Shown in pieces: positions 53,534 through 61,871 of a stretch of DNA of 64,000 nt. The notes beneath the pieces are model-generated. The model was not told the DNA's origin and did no database searches. It was given only the letters and a program-made list of their open reading frames with translations. The DNA is from Microtetraspora malaysiensis (GTDB lineage Bacteria; Actinomycetota; Actinomycetes; Streptosporangiales; Streptosporangiaceae), in contig NZ_BBYJ01000004.1 in assembly GCF_001528665.1 (NCBI RefSeq), positions 62,001 through 126,000 on the forward strand, given 5' to 3'. Position 1 is the stretch's first letter, and each line of letters opens with the position of its first letter. The translations under genes were made by a program, and so were the position numbers.

Positions 53534-56347
53534 TCACTCCTGGGCCAGCAGCCGGGCGAGCGGCAGCCTCTGGGCGAGCAGCGCGGGGGCCACGGCGGCG
53601 AGCGCGGCCAGCGCGATCGCGAGAGCCCCGGCCACCCCCGCCCCCGCGATCACAGCGACGGGCAGCTCACCGGCCAGGGCGAGCGACGCGGCGAGACCCA
53701 GGACGGCTCCGGTGAGCGCGCCGGCCAGACCGATGGCGACCCCCTCCGTCACGATCAGCCGGGCCATCGCGCCGCCCGACCACCCGGTGGCCCGCAGCGC
53801 CGCCAGTTCGGCGTCCCGCTCCCGGATGCCGAGGTAGAGAACGTCGGCCAACGCCAGCGCGGCCAGCGCGAACATGACCGCGATCGCGACATAGTCGGCC
53901 GTGCGCGCCTGCAGGACGACCGCGTCCCCCAGCAGGGAGCCGATGACCCGGCCGCGGAAGCCGTACGTCACGCCGAGCAGCAGCGTCAGCGCGAAAACCG
54001 CCACCGTCAGCGTCGACGCGCCGAGCAGGGCCCGGCCGGGCGCCCGCGTCAGCCCCGCGAGCGCGAGTCCGGTCACGCCTCGCGGCGACCTCGCCCGCCC
54101 CGGCAGCCGGACGGCCGGACGGACGGCCTCCACCGGCGGCACCCGCGACGCCTGCCAGGCCGGCACCAGCCCCGCGAGCAGCGCGAGGAGCAACGCCGCG
54201 GGCACGGCCAGCCAGGCTCGCACGCCCGGATCGGGCAGACCCGCCCACGACGACAGCGGAGCGGCCAGCGCGGCGGACAGGCCGCCCGCGAGCAGGCCGA
54301 TCACGCCGACCTCCGTGAGCACCGCGCCGAACATCCGGGGGCGCGACCAGCCGAGGCAGCCGAGCACGCCCAGCTCGACCCGGCGGGCCCGTACGGCGGC
54401 CGACGCGGCGTTCACCACGAACATGCCGCACACGGCCAGGATGAGCGTGAAGAGGATGACCGACTTGCGGTCGGCCGCGGTCAGGATCCGGTAGGCCACC
54501 CCCTTGTTCACCCACCCCTCCTCAAGAGTGAGCGCGGGCCGTCCGTACGACCCGGCGGGCAGCTCCACCGTCATCGGCGACGGTGACGAGCCGATGGTGA
54601 TGTCCACGTCCAGGCCGGTCGCCGCCACGATGTCCCTGGCCACCTGGCTGATCCGCTCGCGGCTGACCGCGTCCGGACCGGTCACTCCCGCGACGCGGAC
54701 CCGGACCACGCTGAGCGGGGCCGTGCCCCCGGTGACCGAATTGATCCGTCCCAGCCCTTCGAGGTTGGTCAGCAGCAGGGGCGGCGTCTGGAGATATCCG
54801 CCGACGTTGTCGTTCGGCAGCAGGTTTCGCCCGCCGAGCAGCTTCTCCGTACGGCTGTCGCCGGGCCGGGCGGCGGGCGGCTGGTACGTCTCCATCGGCA
54901 GCCCCGCCAGCTCACTGAACCCGGGCAGCTTCTCCGGGTCGAACCGCCCGATCACCCGGGTCGACAGCGTGTCCCAGTCCGGCAGGAACGTGGGACGCAG
55001 CGGCCGGAACTGCGCGTCCGCCGCACCGATGGGGGCGTTCGCGTGCCCCTCCCAGCCGAGGAAGAAGTTCGCCGTCTCCCCGAATGCCTTGCCCAAAGCC
55101 GGGTCCCTCCAGATGGCCGGATCGTCGCCCACCGGCACGGCGGCGACGTGCCGGTCTCCCAGCTCCCGATACTCGGTCGACCCCGCCGTCCAGAAGCGGG
55201 TGAGGGCCATCGACATCTGCCCTTTCGGGATGTTCTGCCACCCGTCGAGCATGCTGTCGTAGGCGCCCGCGGCGTCCAGCGTCACCCGCTTGACGATCTC
55301 GCCGTCCTGCGCGGCGAGGTACTTCTTCAGGGCCTTCACCGGCGTCCCCTTGACGACCTCGCCCGCGGCCTCGGCGGGCAGCCTGCGGATCACGACCTCG
55401 TCCCGCTGGTCGGCGTACGGCCGCGCCGCGGCGAGGAGCACGATCTCCTTGCCGCCTCCGGTCGGCGGTATTTGGTACTCCTCCTCCGTTCTGAGGTAGC
55501 GGCCGGCGACCACGGCCTCGTCCAGCCCCGCCAGCCGGGCCTCGGCGTCCGGATCGACGGCGGCGAGCAGGAAGGGGAACTCCTGGTCGACGCTGACGAC
55601 GGCCCGTCCCGGGGTCCCCCGGTGGCTCCACATGTCCTCGGTCGTCGTTCCCAGGCCGTACGCCGTGCTCGTGGACCAGTACCCGATCTGCGCGCCCCCG
55701 TCGAAGGGGAACGTCTTCTGGTTCGCCCAGCCGCGCTCCTTCCGGTCGAGCAGCGACGGGCCGAGCGCGACCTCCCGTCCCGATGCCAGGTTCTCCTTGG
55801 CGAGCAGCCTGACGTCACCGCCGCCGCTGCGCTTGTTGAGGGGCACCCGGACCGGCCGGCGGGTGACGTACTGGTAACGCGGCCCGCCGTAGGAGATCCG
55901 GGTGAGCCCGCGGTCGGTGACCCGGGTCTGGTCCACCCGCAGCATGGTGCGGTCACCCTTGTGGAGCACGTCGGTGACGTCGACGCTGGCCGAGCCGCCC
56001 TGGGTGACGTAGCCGACCATGCCGATCGGCGCGGCGACGTCCACGCCGTTGATCCGCTTGATCTTCTCGTACTGGTCGAGGGTGATGCCGCCGAAGATGC
56101 CCGACAGGTAGTTCTGCCGCACCAGCGAGCGGGTCCGCTCCAGCTCGGTGGTCGACCCCTTGGGACGGACCAGGATGTCGTACTGCGCGCGGAAGTTCTT
56201 CCCGACGGTCCCGACGATCTCCAGGCGCTGGGTCTCGGCCGTTCCGGTGAGCACGGTGAACCCGGTGGCCGCGACGAGGATGCCGGCCAGCAGCACGAGG
56301 GAACGGCCCAGCTCCCGGCGGAGCCGGGCCCACGCCAGGCGGATCAT
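53534..56347 (-). CDS. FtsX/MacB-type ABC permease
   Basis: A 937-aa permease with an N-terminal helix (SLVLLAGILVAATGFTVLTG), a very large extracellular MacB-like region of roughly 600 residues, and two groups of C-terminal helices with FtsX-domain loops (LGVLGCLGWSRPRMFGAVLTEVGVIGLLAGGL; DAELAALRATGWSGGAMARLIVTEGVAIGLAGAL). It probably moves lipoproteins, peptides or lipids out of the membrane, or acts as a mechanotransmitter. It overlaps its ATPase gene by 4 bp (ATGA). Confidence 0.92.
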   Translation of the reverse strand: MIRLAWARLRRELGRSLVLLAGILVAATGFTVLTGTAETQRLEIVGTVGKNFRAQYDILVRPKGSTTELERTRSLVRQNYLSGIFGGITLDQYEKIKRINGVDVAAPIGMVGYVTQGGSASVDVTDVLHKGDRTMLRVDQTRVTDRGLTRISYGGPRYQYVTRRPVRVPLNKRSGGGDVRLLAKENLASGREVALGPSLLDRKERGWANQKTFPFDGGAQIGYWSTSTAYGLGTTTEDMWSHRGTPGRAVVSVDQEFPFLLAAVDPDAEARLAGLDEAVVAGRYLRTEEEYQIPPTGGGKEIVLLAAARPYADQRDEVVIRRLPAEAAGEVVKGTPVKALKKYLAAQDGEIVKRVTLDAAGAYDSMLDGWQNIPKGQMSMALTRFWTAGSTEYRELGDRHVAAVPVGDDPAIWRDPALGKAFGETANFFLGWEGHANAPIGAADAQFRPLRPTFLPDWDTLSTRVIGRFDPEKLPGFSELAGLPMETYQPPAARPGDSRTEKLLGGRNLLPNDNVGGYLQTPPLLLTNLEGLGRINSVTGGTAPLSVVRVRVAGVTGPDAVSRERISQVARDIVAATGLDVDITIGSSPSPMTVELPAGSYGRPALTLEEGWVNKGVAYRILTAADRKSVILFTLILAVCGMFVVNAASAAVRARRVELGVLGCLGWSRPRMFGAVLTEVGVIGLLAGGLSAALAAPLSSWAGLPDPGVRAWLAVPAALLLALLAGLVPAWQASRVPPVEAVRPAVRLPGRARSPRGVTGLALAGLTRAPGRALLGASTLTVAVFALTLLLGVTYGFRGRVIGSLLGDAVVLQARTADYVAIAVMFALAALALADVLYLGIRERDAELAALRATGWSGGAMARLIVTEGVAIGLAGALTGAVLGLAASLALAGELPVAVIAGAGVAGALAIALAALAAVAPALLAQRLPLARLLAQE

Positions 56348-57054
56348 CCGAGCCGTCCGATCCGGTCGAGCACGTCCTGCGATGGCGTGAGCCGCTCGTC
56401 GGAGACGACCTTCCCGTCCTTCATCCGTACGACGCGGTCGCAGACAGCCGCCAGCTCCGGGTTGTGCGTGGCCATCAGCATGGTCATGCCGTGCGCCTCC
56501 CGCAGCGTGAGCAGCAGATCGACGATCTCGTGTCCGGTGGCGCTGTCGAGGTTGCCAGTGGGCTCGTCGGCGAGCAGCAGCGGCGGCCGGGCGATGAGCG
56601 CTCGGGCGATGGCGACCCGCTGCTGCTGGCCCCCGGACAGCCGGCTCGGCAAGGCCGAGGCGCGGTCGGCCAGCCCCACGGCCTCCAGCAGCTCCATGGC
56701 CCGGGCTCTGCGGTCGAAATCCACCCGTCGGGGAAGCACGGGGGCCAGCACGTTGTCCAGCACGCTGAGCGCGGGCAGCAGGTGGAAGCGCTGGAAGACG
56801 AACCCGATACGCCGGCGGTACCGGTCGAGTCCCCGCCGTGAGAGGTCGTGGACGCGTTCGCCGTCGACCACGATCTCACCGGCGTCGGGCGGGTCCATCG
56901 CGCCCACCAGATGGAGCAACGTCGACTTCCCCGCGCCGGACGGCCCCATGAGCGCGACCGCGCTTCCCGGCTCGACGTCCAGGCTCACCTCGTCGAGCGC
57001 CACGGCCGACGCGTACTTCCGGGTGACGCTTCGCAGGCTGACTTCGACTCCCAT
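56344..57054 (-). CDS. ABC ATPase, MacB/LolD type
   Basis: A 236-aa ATP-binding subunit: Walker A GPSGAGKST, signature LSGGQQQRVAIARALI, Walker B LLLADEPTGNLD, and MATHNPELAAV, the H-loop form common in LolD/MacB ATPases. It pairs with the permease at 53534-56347. The ATG at 57054 is only 6 bp from the PadR palindrome, so the mRNA may be leaderless. Confidence 0.94.
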   Translation of the reverse strand: MGVEVSLRSVTRKYASAVALDEVSLDVEPGSAVALMGPSGAGKSTLLHLVGAMDPPDAGEIVVDGERVHDLSRRGLDRYRRRIGFVFQRFHLLPALSVLDNVLAPVLPRRVDFDRRARAMELLEAVGLADRASALPSRLSGGQQQRVAIARALIARPPLLLADEPTGNLDSATGHEIVDLLLTLREAHGMTMLMATHNPELAAVCDRVVRMKDGKVVSDERLTPSQDVLDRIGRLG

Positions 57055-57060
57055 GGCCGG

Positions 57061-57112
57061 TACATTGTCACAATGTAGGGCAGCATGGGAGGTCCTACAT
57101 TGTCACAATTGA
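57061..57112. promoter_or_regulatory. Tandem PadR-type operators
   Basis: TACATTGT-C-ACAATGTA at 57061-57077 is a perfect 17-bp palindrome. A second copy at 57096-57112 (TACATTGTCACAATTGA) keeps the left arm and part of the right. Both lie in the 73-bp region between the divergent ABC operon and the PadR gene. The ACAT...ATGT symmetry matches the general PadR operator form, and the first copy overlaps the likely ATPase promoter. Confidence 0.75.
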
Positions 57113-57127
57113 GGAAGGTGGCTCCGG

Positions 57128-57703
57128 ATGCCGCTCAGCCACGCCGTCCTGACCCTCCTCGCCGACGGCCCCAGCCACGGCTACGAGCTGAAGACCAGGT
57201 TCGAGGCGGCCGTCGGACCTCAGTGGGGCGGGCTCAACATCGGGCACCTGTACCAGATCCTCGACCGCCTGGTCCGGGACGGGCACGTCGTCCGCGACCA
57301 CATCGCACAGAGCGACCGCCCCGACAAGACGATCTACCAGCTCACGCCCGGAGGCGCGGAGGAGCTGCAGACCTGGGCCACCACCCCATGGGTCCGCACC
57401 TCCGGCTTCCGCGACGAACTGTTCCTCAAGCTCCTCGGGGCGAGCCGGCTCGGCTCCGAGGCGCTGGCCGCGTTCGTCTCCGCCCAGCGACAGGCCCACC
57501 TGGCCGACCTCGGCGCGCTCACCAGGCAGCGCCGCGCCCACTCCGGTGACCCGCTCGTCGCGCTGCTCATCGACGCCGCCGCCGCGCACATCAAGGCCGA
57601 CCTGCAGGTGATCGACTCCGCCGAGGAACGCCTGACCGGCCTCACCTCGGGAGACGTCCCGATCCACACCGCCACCACCACCGGCGACCAGGCCACCGCC
57701 TGA
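57128..57703 (+). CDS. PadR-family regulator
   Basis: A 191-aa regulator: MPLSHAVLTLLADGPSHGYELKTRFEAAVG and GHLYQILDRLVRDGHVVRDHIAQSDRPDKTIYQLTPGGAEEL form the PadR winged helix. A C-terminal helical dimerisation region follows (residues about 95-175). Family members repress adjacent ABC exporter genes until an inducer binds. The divergent ABC pair and the two palindromes in between support that arrangement. The ribosome-binding site is GAGGAAGG. Confidence 0.93.
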   Translation: MPLSHAVLTLLADGPSHGYELKTRFEAAVGPQWGGLNIGHLYQILDRLVRDGHVVRDHIAQSDRPDKTIYQLTPGGAEELQTWATTPWVRTSGFRDELFLKLLGASRLGSEALAAFVSAQRQAHLADLGALTRQRRAHSGDPLVALLIDAAAAHIKADLQVIDSAEERLTGLTSGDVPIHTATTTGDQATA

Positions 57704-57857
57704 GGAGCCTGCGGCTGTCACCCGCGGCAAGGTCGCCGGGAGGCAGGGAGAAGTGAACGGCCCGTGTGGATCAGTTGTCGGGATATAGTGCAGGCGATTT
57801 CGGTCACATGGCGAAAAGCGTCACTATCTGGTCAGGTGGTAGGTGGAGGACCAGTCA

Positions 57858-58841
57858 GTGCTCGGTGCGGTGGGCATCGGCGATTTCGACGAACAGGTCT
57901 ACCGATTCCTGCTCCGCCACCCCGACCGCACCGTCGCCGACCTGGCGGGCTCGCTGCGGGTCAGCACCGCACGGGTACGGCACACGCTGGCCCGGCTGGC
58001 CGAACTCGGACTGCTGCGACGCACCAGGCCGGGCAGGTACGAGCCGGTGGCGCCCGAGGCGGCGCTCGGATGGCTGATCGACAGGCGCCGCTTGGAGGCC
58101 GAGGCGGGACTGGCCGAGGTCCGGACCACGGTCGCCGACTTCGCGCAGCTCTACCAGTCGGGCCGGCTGCGGGCCGACCCGGCCGGCCTGGTGGAGATCC
58201 TCTCGGGCGAGGACGCGGTGAAGCGGCAGATGACGGAGTTGAACAGGGCGGTCACGTCGGAGTTGCTGGTGCTCGACCGGCCGCCCTACCTGGGGTGGCC
58301 CGACGACTCGGTGGACACCAACGAATCGGAGATCGCCAGCACCCGGGAGCTGATCGCACGGGGGGTGGACATCCGGGTCGTGTACTGCCCTGAATCCCTG
58401 GAACGCCCCGGCCGGTTCGAGACCCTCCTCCGGCTGGCCGAGGGGGGTGAGCGGTCCAGGCTCCTGCCCAGCCTGCCGTTCAAGCTGCGGGTCGCCGACC
58501 GGCGGCTGGCACTGATGCCCCTGGTGGACGGCGTCTACGACAACGTCGCGCTGATCCGCCCCTCCGGCCTGCTCGACGCGCTCATCGAGCTGTTCGACGC
58601 CTACTGGGAGCGCGGTCAGCCGCTCACCGGCGCCCCGCCACCGGTCGGCGACAGGCCGGACGAGGAGGACCTCCTGGTGCTCCGGATGCTCAATGCCGGG
58701 CTGAAGGACGAGACGATCGCCAGGCAACTCGGGGTGAGCGCGCGCACCGCCACCCGCCGGATCGCCGCGGTCGTCGAACGGCTGGGCGCCACCACCAGGT
58801 TCCAGGCCGGTGCCGAAGCGTCAGCGCGTGGCTGGCTCTGA
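57858..58841 (+). CDS. TrmB/LuxR-like HTH regulator
   Basis: A 327-aa regulator. The N-terminal winged helix (FLLRHPDRTVADLAGSLRVSTARVRHTLARLAELGLL) resembles TrmB-type domains. The centre has a phospholipase-D-like sensor fold region (VDIRVVYCPESL, LPFKLRVADRRLALMPL). The C-terminal LuxR-type HTH is LLVLRMLNAGLKDETIARQLGVSARTATRRIAAVVERLGA. In actinobacteria such proteins often sit beside secondary-metabolite or peptide genes; here no obvious target is adjacent. The start is GTG at 57858 with GGAGG 8 nt upstream; GTG at 57843 is in frame. Confidence 0.85.
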   Translation: MLGAVGIGDFDEQVYRFLLRHPDRTVADLAGSLRVSTARVRHTLARLAELGLLRRTRPGRYEPVAPEAALGWLIDRRRLEAEAGLAEVRTTVADFAQLYQSGRLRADPAGLVEILSGEDAVKRQMTELNRAVTSELLVLDRPPYLGWPDDSVDTNESEIASTRELIARGVDIRVVYCPESLERPGRFETLLRLAEGGERSRLLPSLPFKLRVADRRLALMPLVDGVYDNVALIRPSGLLDALIELFDAYWERGQPLTGAPPPVGDRPDEEDLLVLRMLNAGLKDETIARQLGVSARTATRRIAAVVERLGATTRFQAGAEASARGWL

Positions 58842-59038
58842 GGGAGGCACATGGTCCGCTGGATCCATCTGTCCTCGTTCACATCGCACCGATCGATCCT
58901 CCGGCTCGCGTGTCGTGATCCACGAGCGAACCAATAGGACGGGTGATTCCATCGCCCGGAAAAGGCTGTGCCCCGGGTGGCCTGCGATGCAGAGGCAACA
59001 CCGGGGCTTAGGTGACTCACCGTATCCCGACGAGCAGC

Positions 59039-59689
59039 TCAGAGCCCCCCGCCGGGAGCGGGCCGAGTGATCGTCGTCGGATCATCAGTACGAGTGGTCA
59101 GGGCGGCCAGGTAGTCGTCCAGGAGCTCGACTTGCCGCTGTGGCGGGAACGCCGCCGGGTCGAACAGGGCCTGGACCACCAGGCCGAGAATGAAGGACTG
59201 AGCGCCGGCCGCGATGTGCGCGGGGTCGCCAGGAGGCAGGTCGCCGAGCTTCTGGGCCGCGGCCACCCGCTCGCGCAGCCCGTCGCGGCTTTGCGCGTAC
59301 TTGCGGGCGTAGTCGGCGCCCAGGGCGGGGTCGGAGAGCGCGGCGTCCCAGGAGGAGACCCAGATTCGATTGCTGTCGGCGGCTTCAGGGGTCAGCGGCA
59401 GGATGTCCAGCAGTGCGTCCCTGAGGGCGGCCAGACCTTCCCCCGTGTGGCGGCGGGGACGGGAGACGGTGCGCTGTTCGAGTAGATCGAGGGCGTACGC
59501 CACCAAGGCCTGTTTGGTGGGGAAATAGTGCGTGAGCAGGCCGGTGGTCGCGCCGAGTTCGGCGGCGACGGCACGCAGGGTCAGGCCGGCGAAGCCGCGA
59601 GTGGCCATGACCTGCCAGACCGCTTCGGAGACGTCGCGTCGGCGGGCTTCGTGATCTCCCTTGGTGCGTGACACGCTGCCACGGTACAT
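59039..59689 (-). CDS. TetR-family regulator
   Basis: A roughly 216-aa regulator: HTH VMATRGFAGLTLRAVAAELGATTGLLTHYFPTKQALVAYALDLLEQ, then an all-helical ligand domain (ILPLTPEAADSNRIWVSSWDAAL, FILGLVVQALFDPAAFPP; TetR_C_6-like). The start is uncertain: ATG at 59689, ATG at 59695 (inside the operator) or GTG at 59674. None has a ribosome-binding site, so the transcript may be leaderless. It is divergent from a GNAT gene, with a perfect palindrome between. Confidence 0.88.
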   Translation of the reverse strand: MYRGSVSRTKGDHEARRRDVSEAVWQVMATRGFAGLTLRAVAAELGATTGLLTHYFPTKQALVAYALDLLEQRTVSRPRRHTGEGLAALRDALLDILPLTPEAADSNRIWVSSWDAALSDPALGADYARKYAQSRDGLRERVAAAQKLGDLPPGDPAHIAAGAQSFILGLVVQALFDPAAFPPQRQVELLDDYLAALTTRTDDPTTITRPAPGGGL

Positions 59690-59692
59690 TGC

Positions 59693-59708
59693 CATAACGC
59701 TTGTTATG
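59693..59708. promoter_or_regulatory. Palindromic TetR operator
   Basis: CATAAC-GCTT-GTTATG, perfect 16 bp, between the TetR start and the GNAT gene. It overlaps one possible TetR start codon, so binding would block both divergent promoters. Its AACGCTTGTT core recurs at 52622-52635. Confidence 0.75.
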
Positions 59709-59725
59709 TGAATGGGGAGGCCCTC

Positions 59726-60277
59726 ATGTTCTCGCTGCCGCTGCGCGACGGTGCTCGCCTTGGTGGGCTGGAGGTCTGGCATGCCGAGGAGTTCGCCGAC
59801 CATCTGGATCGGGCTCGCGAGCACATTCGCCCGTGGGTCGGGTCCGCGTTCGTCACCGACGACATCGACGGGGCGCGGGCCACGCTCAAGCGATATGCCG
59901 AACGCCAGGCCGCCGACGGTGCCCGCATATATGGCATCTGGCGGGACGGAGTGTTGGCCGGCGGTGTGATGTTCACCGATTTCAATACCGCTCTCGGCTC
60001 GTGTGAGATCGGTTGCTGGCTGGAGCCGTCCGCTGAGGGCCACGGCCTGATCACGCAGGCGTGTGGCGTGTTGCTGGACTGGGCGTTCACGTCCCGGGGG
60101 CTGCACCGGGCCGAGTGGCATTGCCGGGCCGACAACGACCGCAGCTCAGCGGTGGCCAAGCGGCTCGGCATGACGCTGGAGGGCGTGCGACGCGAGGCAT
60201 GGCCATACGAGGGTGTGCGCTACGACAAGCAGGTCTGGGCGGTCCTTGCTCCCGAATGGCGCGCCCTGGGCCGGTGA
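59726..60277 (+). CDS. GNAT acetyltransferase, RimJ/RimL-like
   Basis: A 183-aa GNAT-fold protein: MFSLPLRDGARLGGLEVWHAEEFADHLDRAR, IGCWLEPSAEGHGLITQACGVLLDWAF (the acetyl-CoA pyrophosphate loop in place of R/QxxGxG/A), and HRAEWHCRADNDRSSAVAKRLGM. It resembles ribosomal-protein N-acetyltransferases and antibiotic-modifying relatives. The start is ATG at 59726 with GGGGAGG 5 nt upstream. It is probably controlled by the divergent TetR. Confidence 0.9.
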   Translation: MFSLPLRDGARLGGLEVWHAEEFADHLDRAREHIRPWVGSAFVTDDIDGARATLKRYAERQAADGARIYGIWRDGVLAGGVMFTDFNTALGSCEIGCWLEPSAEGHGLITQACGVLLDWAFTSRGLHRAEWHCRADNDRSSAVAKRLGMTLEGVRREAWPYEGVRYDKQVWAVLAPEWRALGR

Positions 60278-60367
60278 CCGGCTGACCGGTGGCGCACGGG
60301 ACACCGCGAGCGTCATGTCCCGAAGCCCCACGCCCACCCACAGCCGGCCCGGATCGCGCGGCGAGCG

Positions 60368-60388
60368 CCGAAGGCCGGGGGCCTTCGG
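60368..60388 (-). terminator. Terminator after the small hypothetical gene
   Basis: CCGAAGGCC pairs perfectly with GGCCTTCGG around GGG. It starts 5 bp past the stop codon of the minus-strand gene at 60393. It also lies about 90 bp past the convergent GNAT gene. Confidence 0.75.
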
Positions 60389-60392
60389 GCCG

Positions 60393-60650
60393 TCACGTGC
60401 GAATGGTGATGTCCGCGCCGGTCAGGCCGGTCGCGGCTCGGGGGTCGGCGCCTCTCGGTTCCGGACCGGTCTGGTCGCCTGCTTCATCACGCACGACGGC
60501 ATCCCCGCCGTCGCGCGCGCCGGCCGGCGCCTCCACGTCCAGCGGCTGCGCGTACTCCCGGTCGATCCGGTCCTGAACACGCCGCAGCCGCGCGAGGTCG
60601 CCCCGGCGGTGCGCCTCGTTGAGTGCGCGCGTCCACGAAGGGTGACACAT
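60393..60650 (-). CDS. Small hypothetical protein
   Basis: An 85-aa protein, MCHPSWTRALNEAHRRGDLARLRRVQDR..., with no family I recognise. The first 40 residues look helical and amphipathic; the rest is Ala/Gly/Asp-rich. It is supported as a real gene by AAAGGAG 8 nt before the ATG and by the terminator 5 bp past the stop. It lies 102 bp downstream of the VOC gene on the same strand and may share its transcript. Confidence 0.6.
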   Translation of the reverse strand: MCHPSWTRALNEAHRRGDLARLRRVQDRIDREYAQPLDVEAPAGARDGGDAVVRDEAGDQTGPEPRGADPRAATGLTGADITIRT

Positions 60651-60752
60651 GAGAGAACTCCTTTCATCGATGCCTGCGAGCATCTGGGCCGCACGCCGGG
60701 TAGCCACCACGGGACAGAAGGGGCGGAGCCGGGTGCGGCCGCGCCACCCGGC

Positions 60753-61367
60753 TCAACGCGACGCGGTCTCCCACGCGAACCCGTCCGGGTCGGCGAAGGA
60801 CCCGATGTCACCGCCGATCACGAGCCGGTGCGATCCGGTGCCCTCGGGAGAGACGCCGGCGTCCTTGGCAAGGGCACGGCGCCCGTAGAGCGCCAGCTTG
60901 ACGGGACTCGACCCCGTGGCGAACTCGACGTACTTGCGGCCGAAGCTCTTCGCCACGGCCAGGCCACGGTCAACGTAGAACCGCCTGCTCGCGGCCACGT
61001 CCGCCGCTCCCAGCAGCAGCACGATCTCGTCGATCTGCCGGGTGGCCGGGCCGGTGTCCTTCTTCGCCGAGGTCGCGACCTTCCAGATCGTCCCGTCCGG
61101 GGCTTGGACGACGCCGCCGTAGCCCCAGAACGACTTCGTGACCGGCTTCACCGGCGATGCGCCGGCGTCCAGAGCGGCGCCGATGAGACTGTTGACGTTG
61201 GCCGGCTGGGACACCGTGAGCGACAGCGTGAACCCACGGAAGCCGGTCGTCGGCGCCTCCGAGGCCCGCAGGCGCACCGGCGAGTCCAATCCGAAGGCGT
61301 CGGTGTAGAAGCGTTCGACGGCGGTGGGGTCGGCCACCTCAAGGGTGACGGATTCGATGGAAGCCAT
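60753..61367 (-). CDS. VOC-family (glyoxalase/bleomycin-resistance fold) protein
   Basis: A 204-aa protein with two VOC modules: MASIESVTLEVADPTAVERFYTDAFGLDSPVRL and IDEIVLLLGAADVAASRRFYVDRGLAVAKSFGRKYVEF. Metal ligands are not obvious as a full His/Glu set, so it could be a binding protein rather than an enzyme. Substrate unknown. It reads away from the gcv operon; the divergent 504-bp region holds the glycine riboswitch and no further gene I can support. Confidence 0.88.
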   Translation of the reverse strand: MASIESVTLEVADPTAVERFYTDAFGLDSPVRLRASEAPTTGFRGFTLSLTVSQPANVNSLIGAALDAGASPVKPVTKSFWGYGGVVQAPDGTIWKVATSAKKDTGPATRQIDEIVLLLGAADVAASRRFYVDRGLAVAKSFGRKYVEFATGSSPVKLALYGRRALAKDAGVSPEGTGSHRLVIGGDIGSFADPDGFAWETASR

Positions 61368-61651
61368 GGCGATGACGCTAGTTGCGGCCCCCTGACCGGC
61401 GCTTCTCGATTCCTGATCGCTCTGTCGCCCGCTTCGCCACTCCCGCCGCCCGGCGGCCAGGAACTGCCCGAGGGCGCCGCCGAAGAGCAGCCGCCGACGA
61501 ACTGTTCACATTCACGATGGATCAGGAGGAGTCCGGCGACACAGTGATCACCTGGCTGGCCGTCGGGTATCACGACATCTACCGATCGTGAGAGGACCGG
61601 TTTCGCGCGGCCGCGTCCGACCACTAGGCTGGCGGGGCACCGAATGAACCC

Positions 61652-61836
61652 GTGCGGGAGAGCGTCCTGACAAGCCGGTCAGGTCCCCTGAAGGAGCAAG
61701 CCCTCCCCGCGAACCTCTCAAGGCAAAGGACCGTGCGGGCCAGGTGACCTCTGGAAAGCAGGCCGTGACCGGCCTCGCCGAAGGTGAAAGTCCGGCAAAA
61801 AACGGACGAAGCTCTCAGGCACCGATGACAGAGGGG
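61652..61836 (+). ncRNA. Tandem glycine riboswitch upstream of gcvT
   Basis: Two adjacent aptamers fit the glycine riboswitch pattern. Aptamer 1 (about 61652-61756): GCGGGAGAG..., CCTGAAGGAGCAAGC, CTCTCAAGGCAAAGGACCG and a closing strand. Aptamer 2 (about 61757-61836): GCCGAAGGTGAAAG, AACGGACGAAGCTCTCAGGCACCGATGACAGAGGG. The hallmark elements (CCGAAGG, CTCTCAGGCA, GACAGAGGG) are present in order. Glycine binding would turn on gcvT-gcvH. It ends 35 bp before the gcvT start, so control of translation or of early termination is possible. Confidence 0.92.
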
Positions 61837-61871
61837 GAGGATGCTCTCATCCGTCTTCCTGAGGTGCGATC

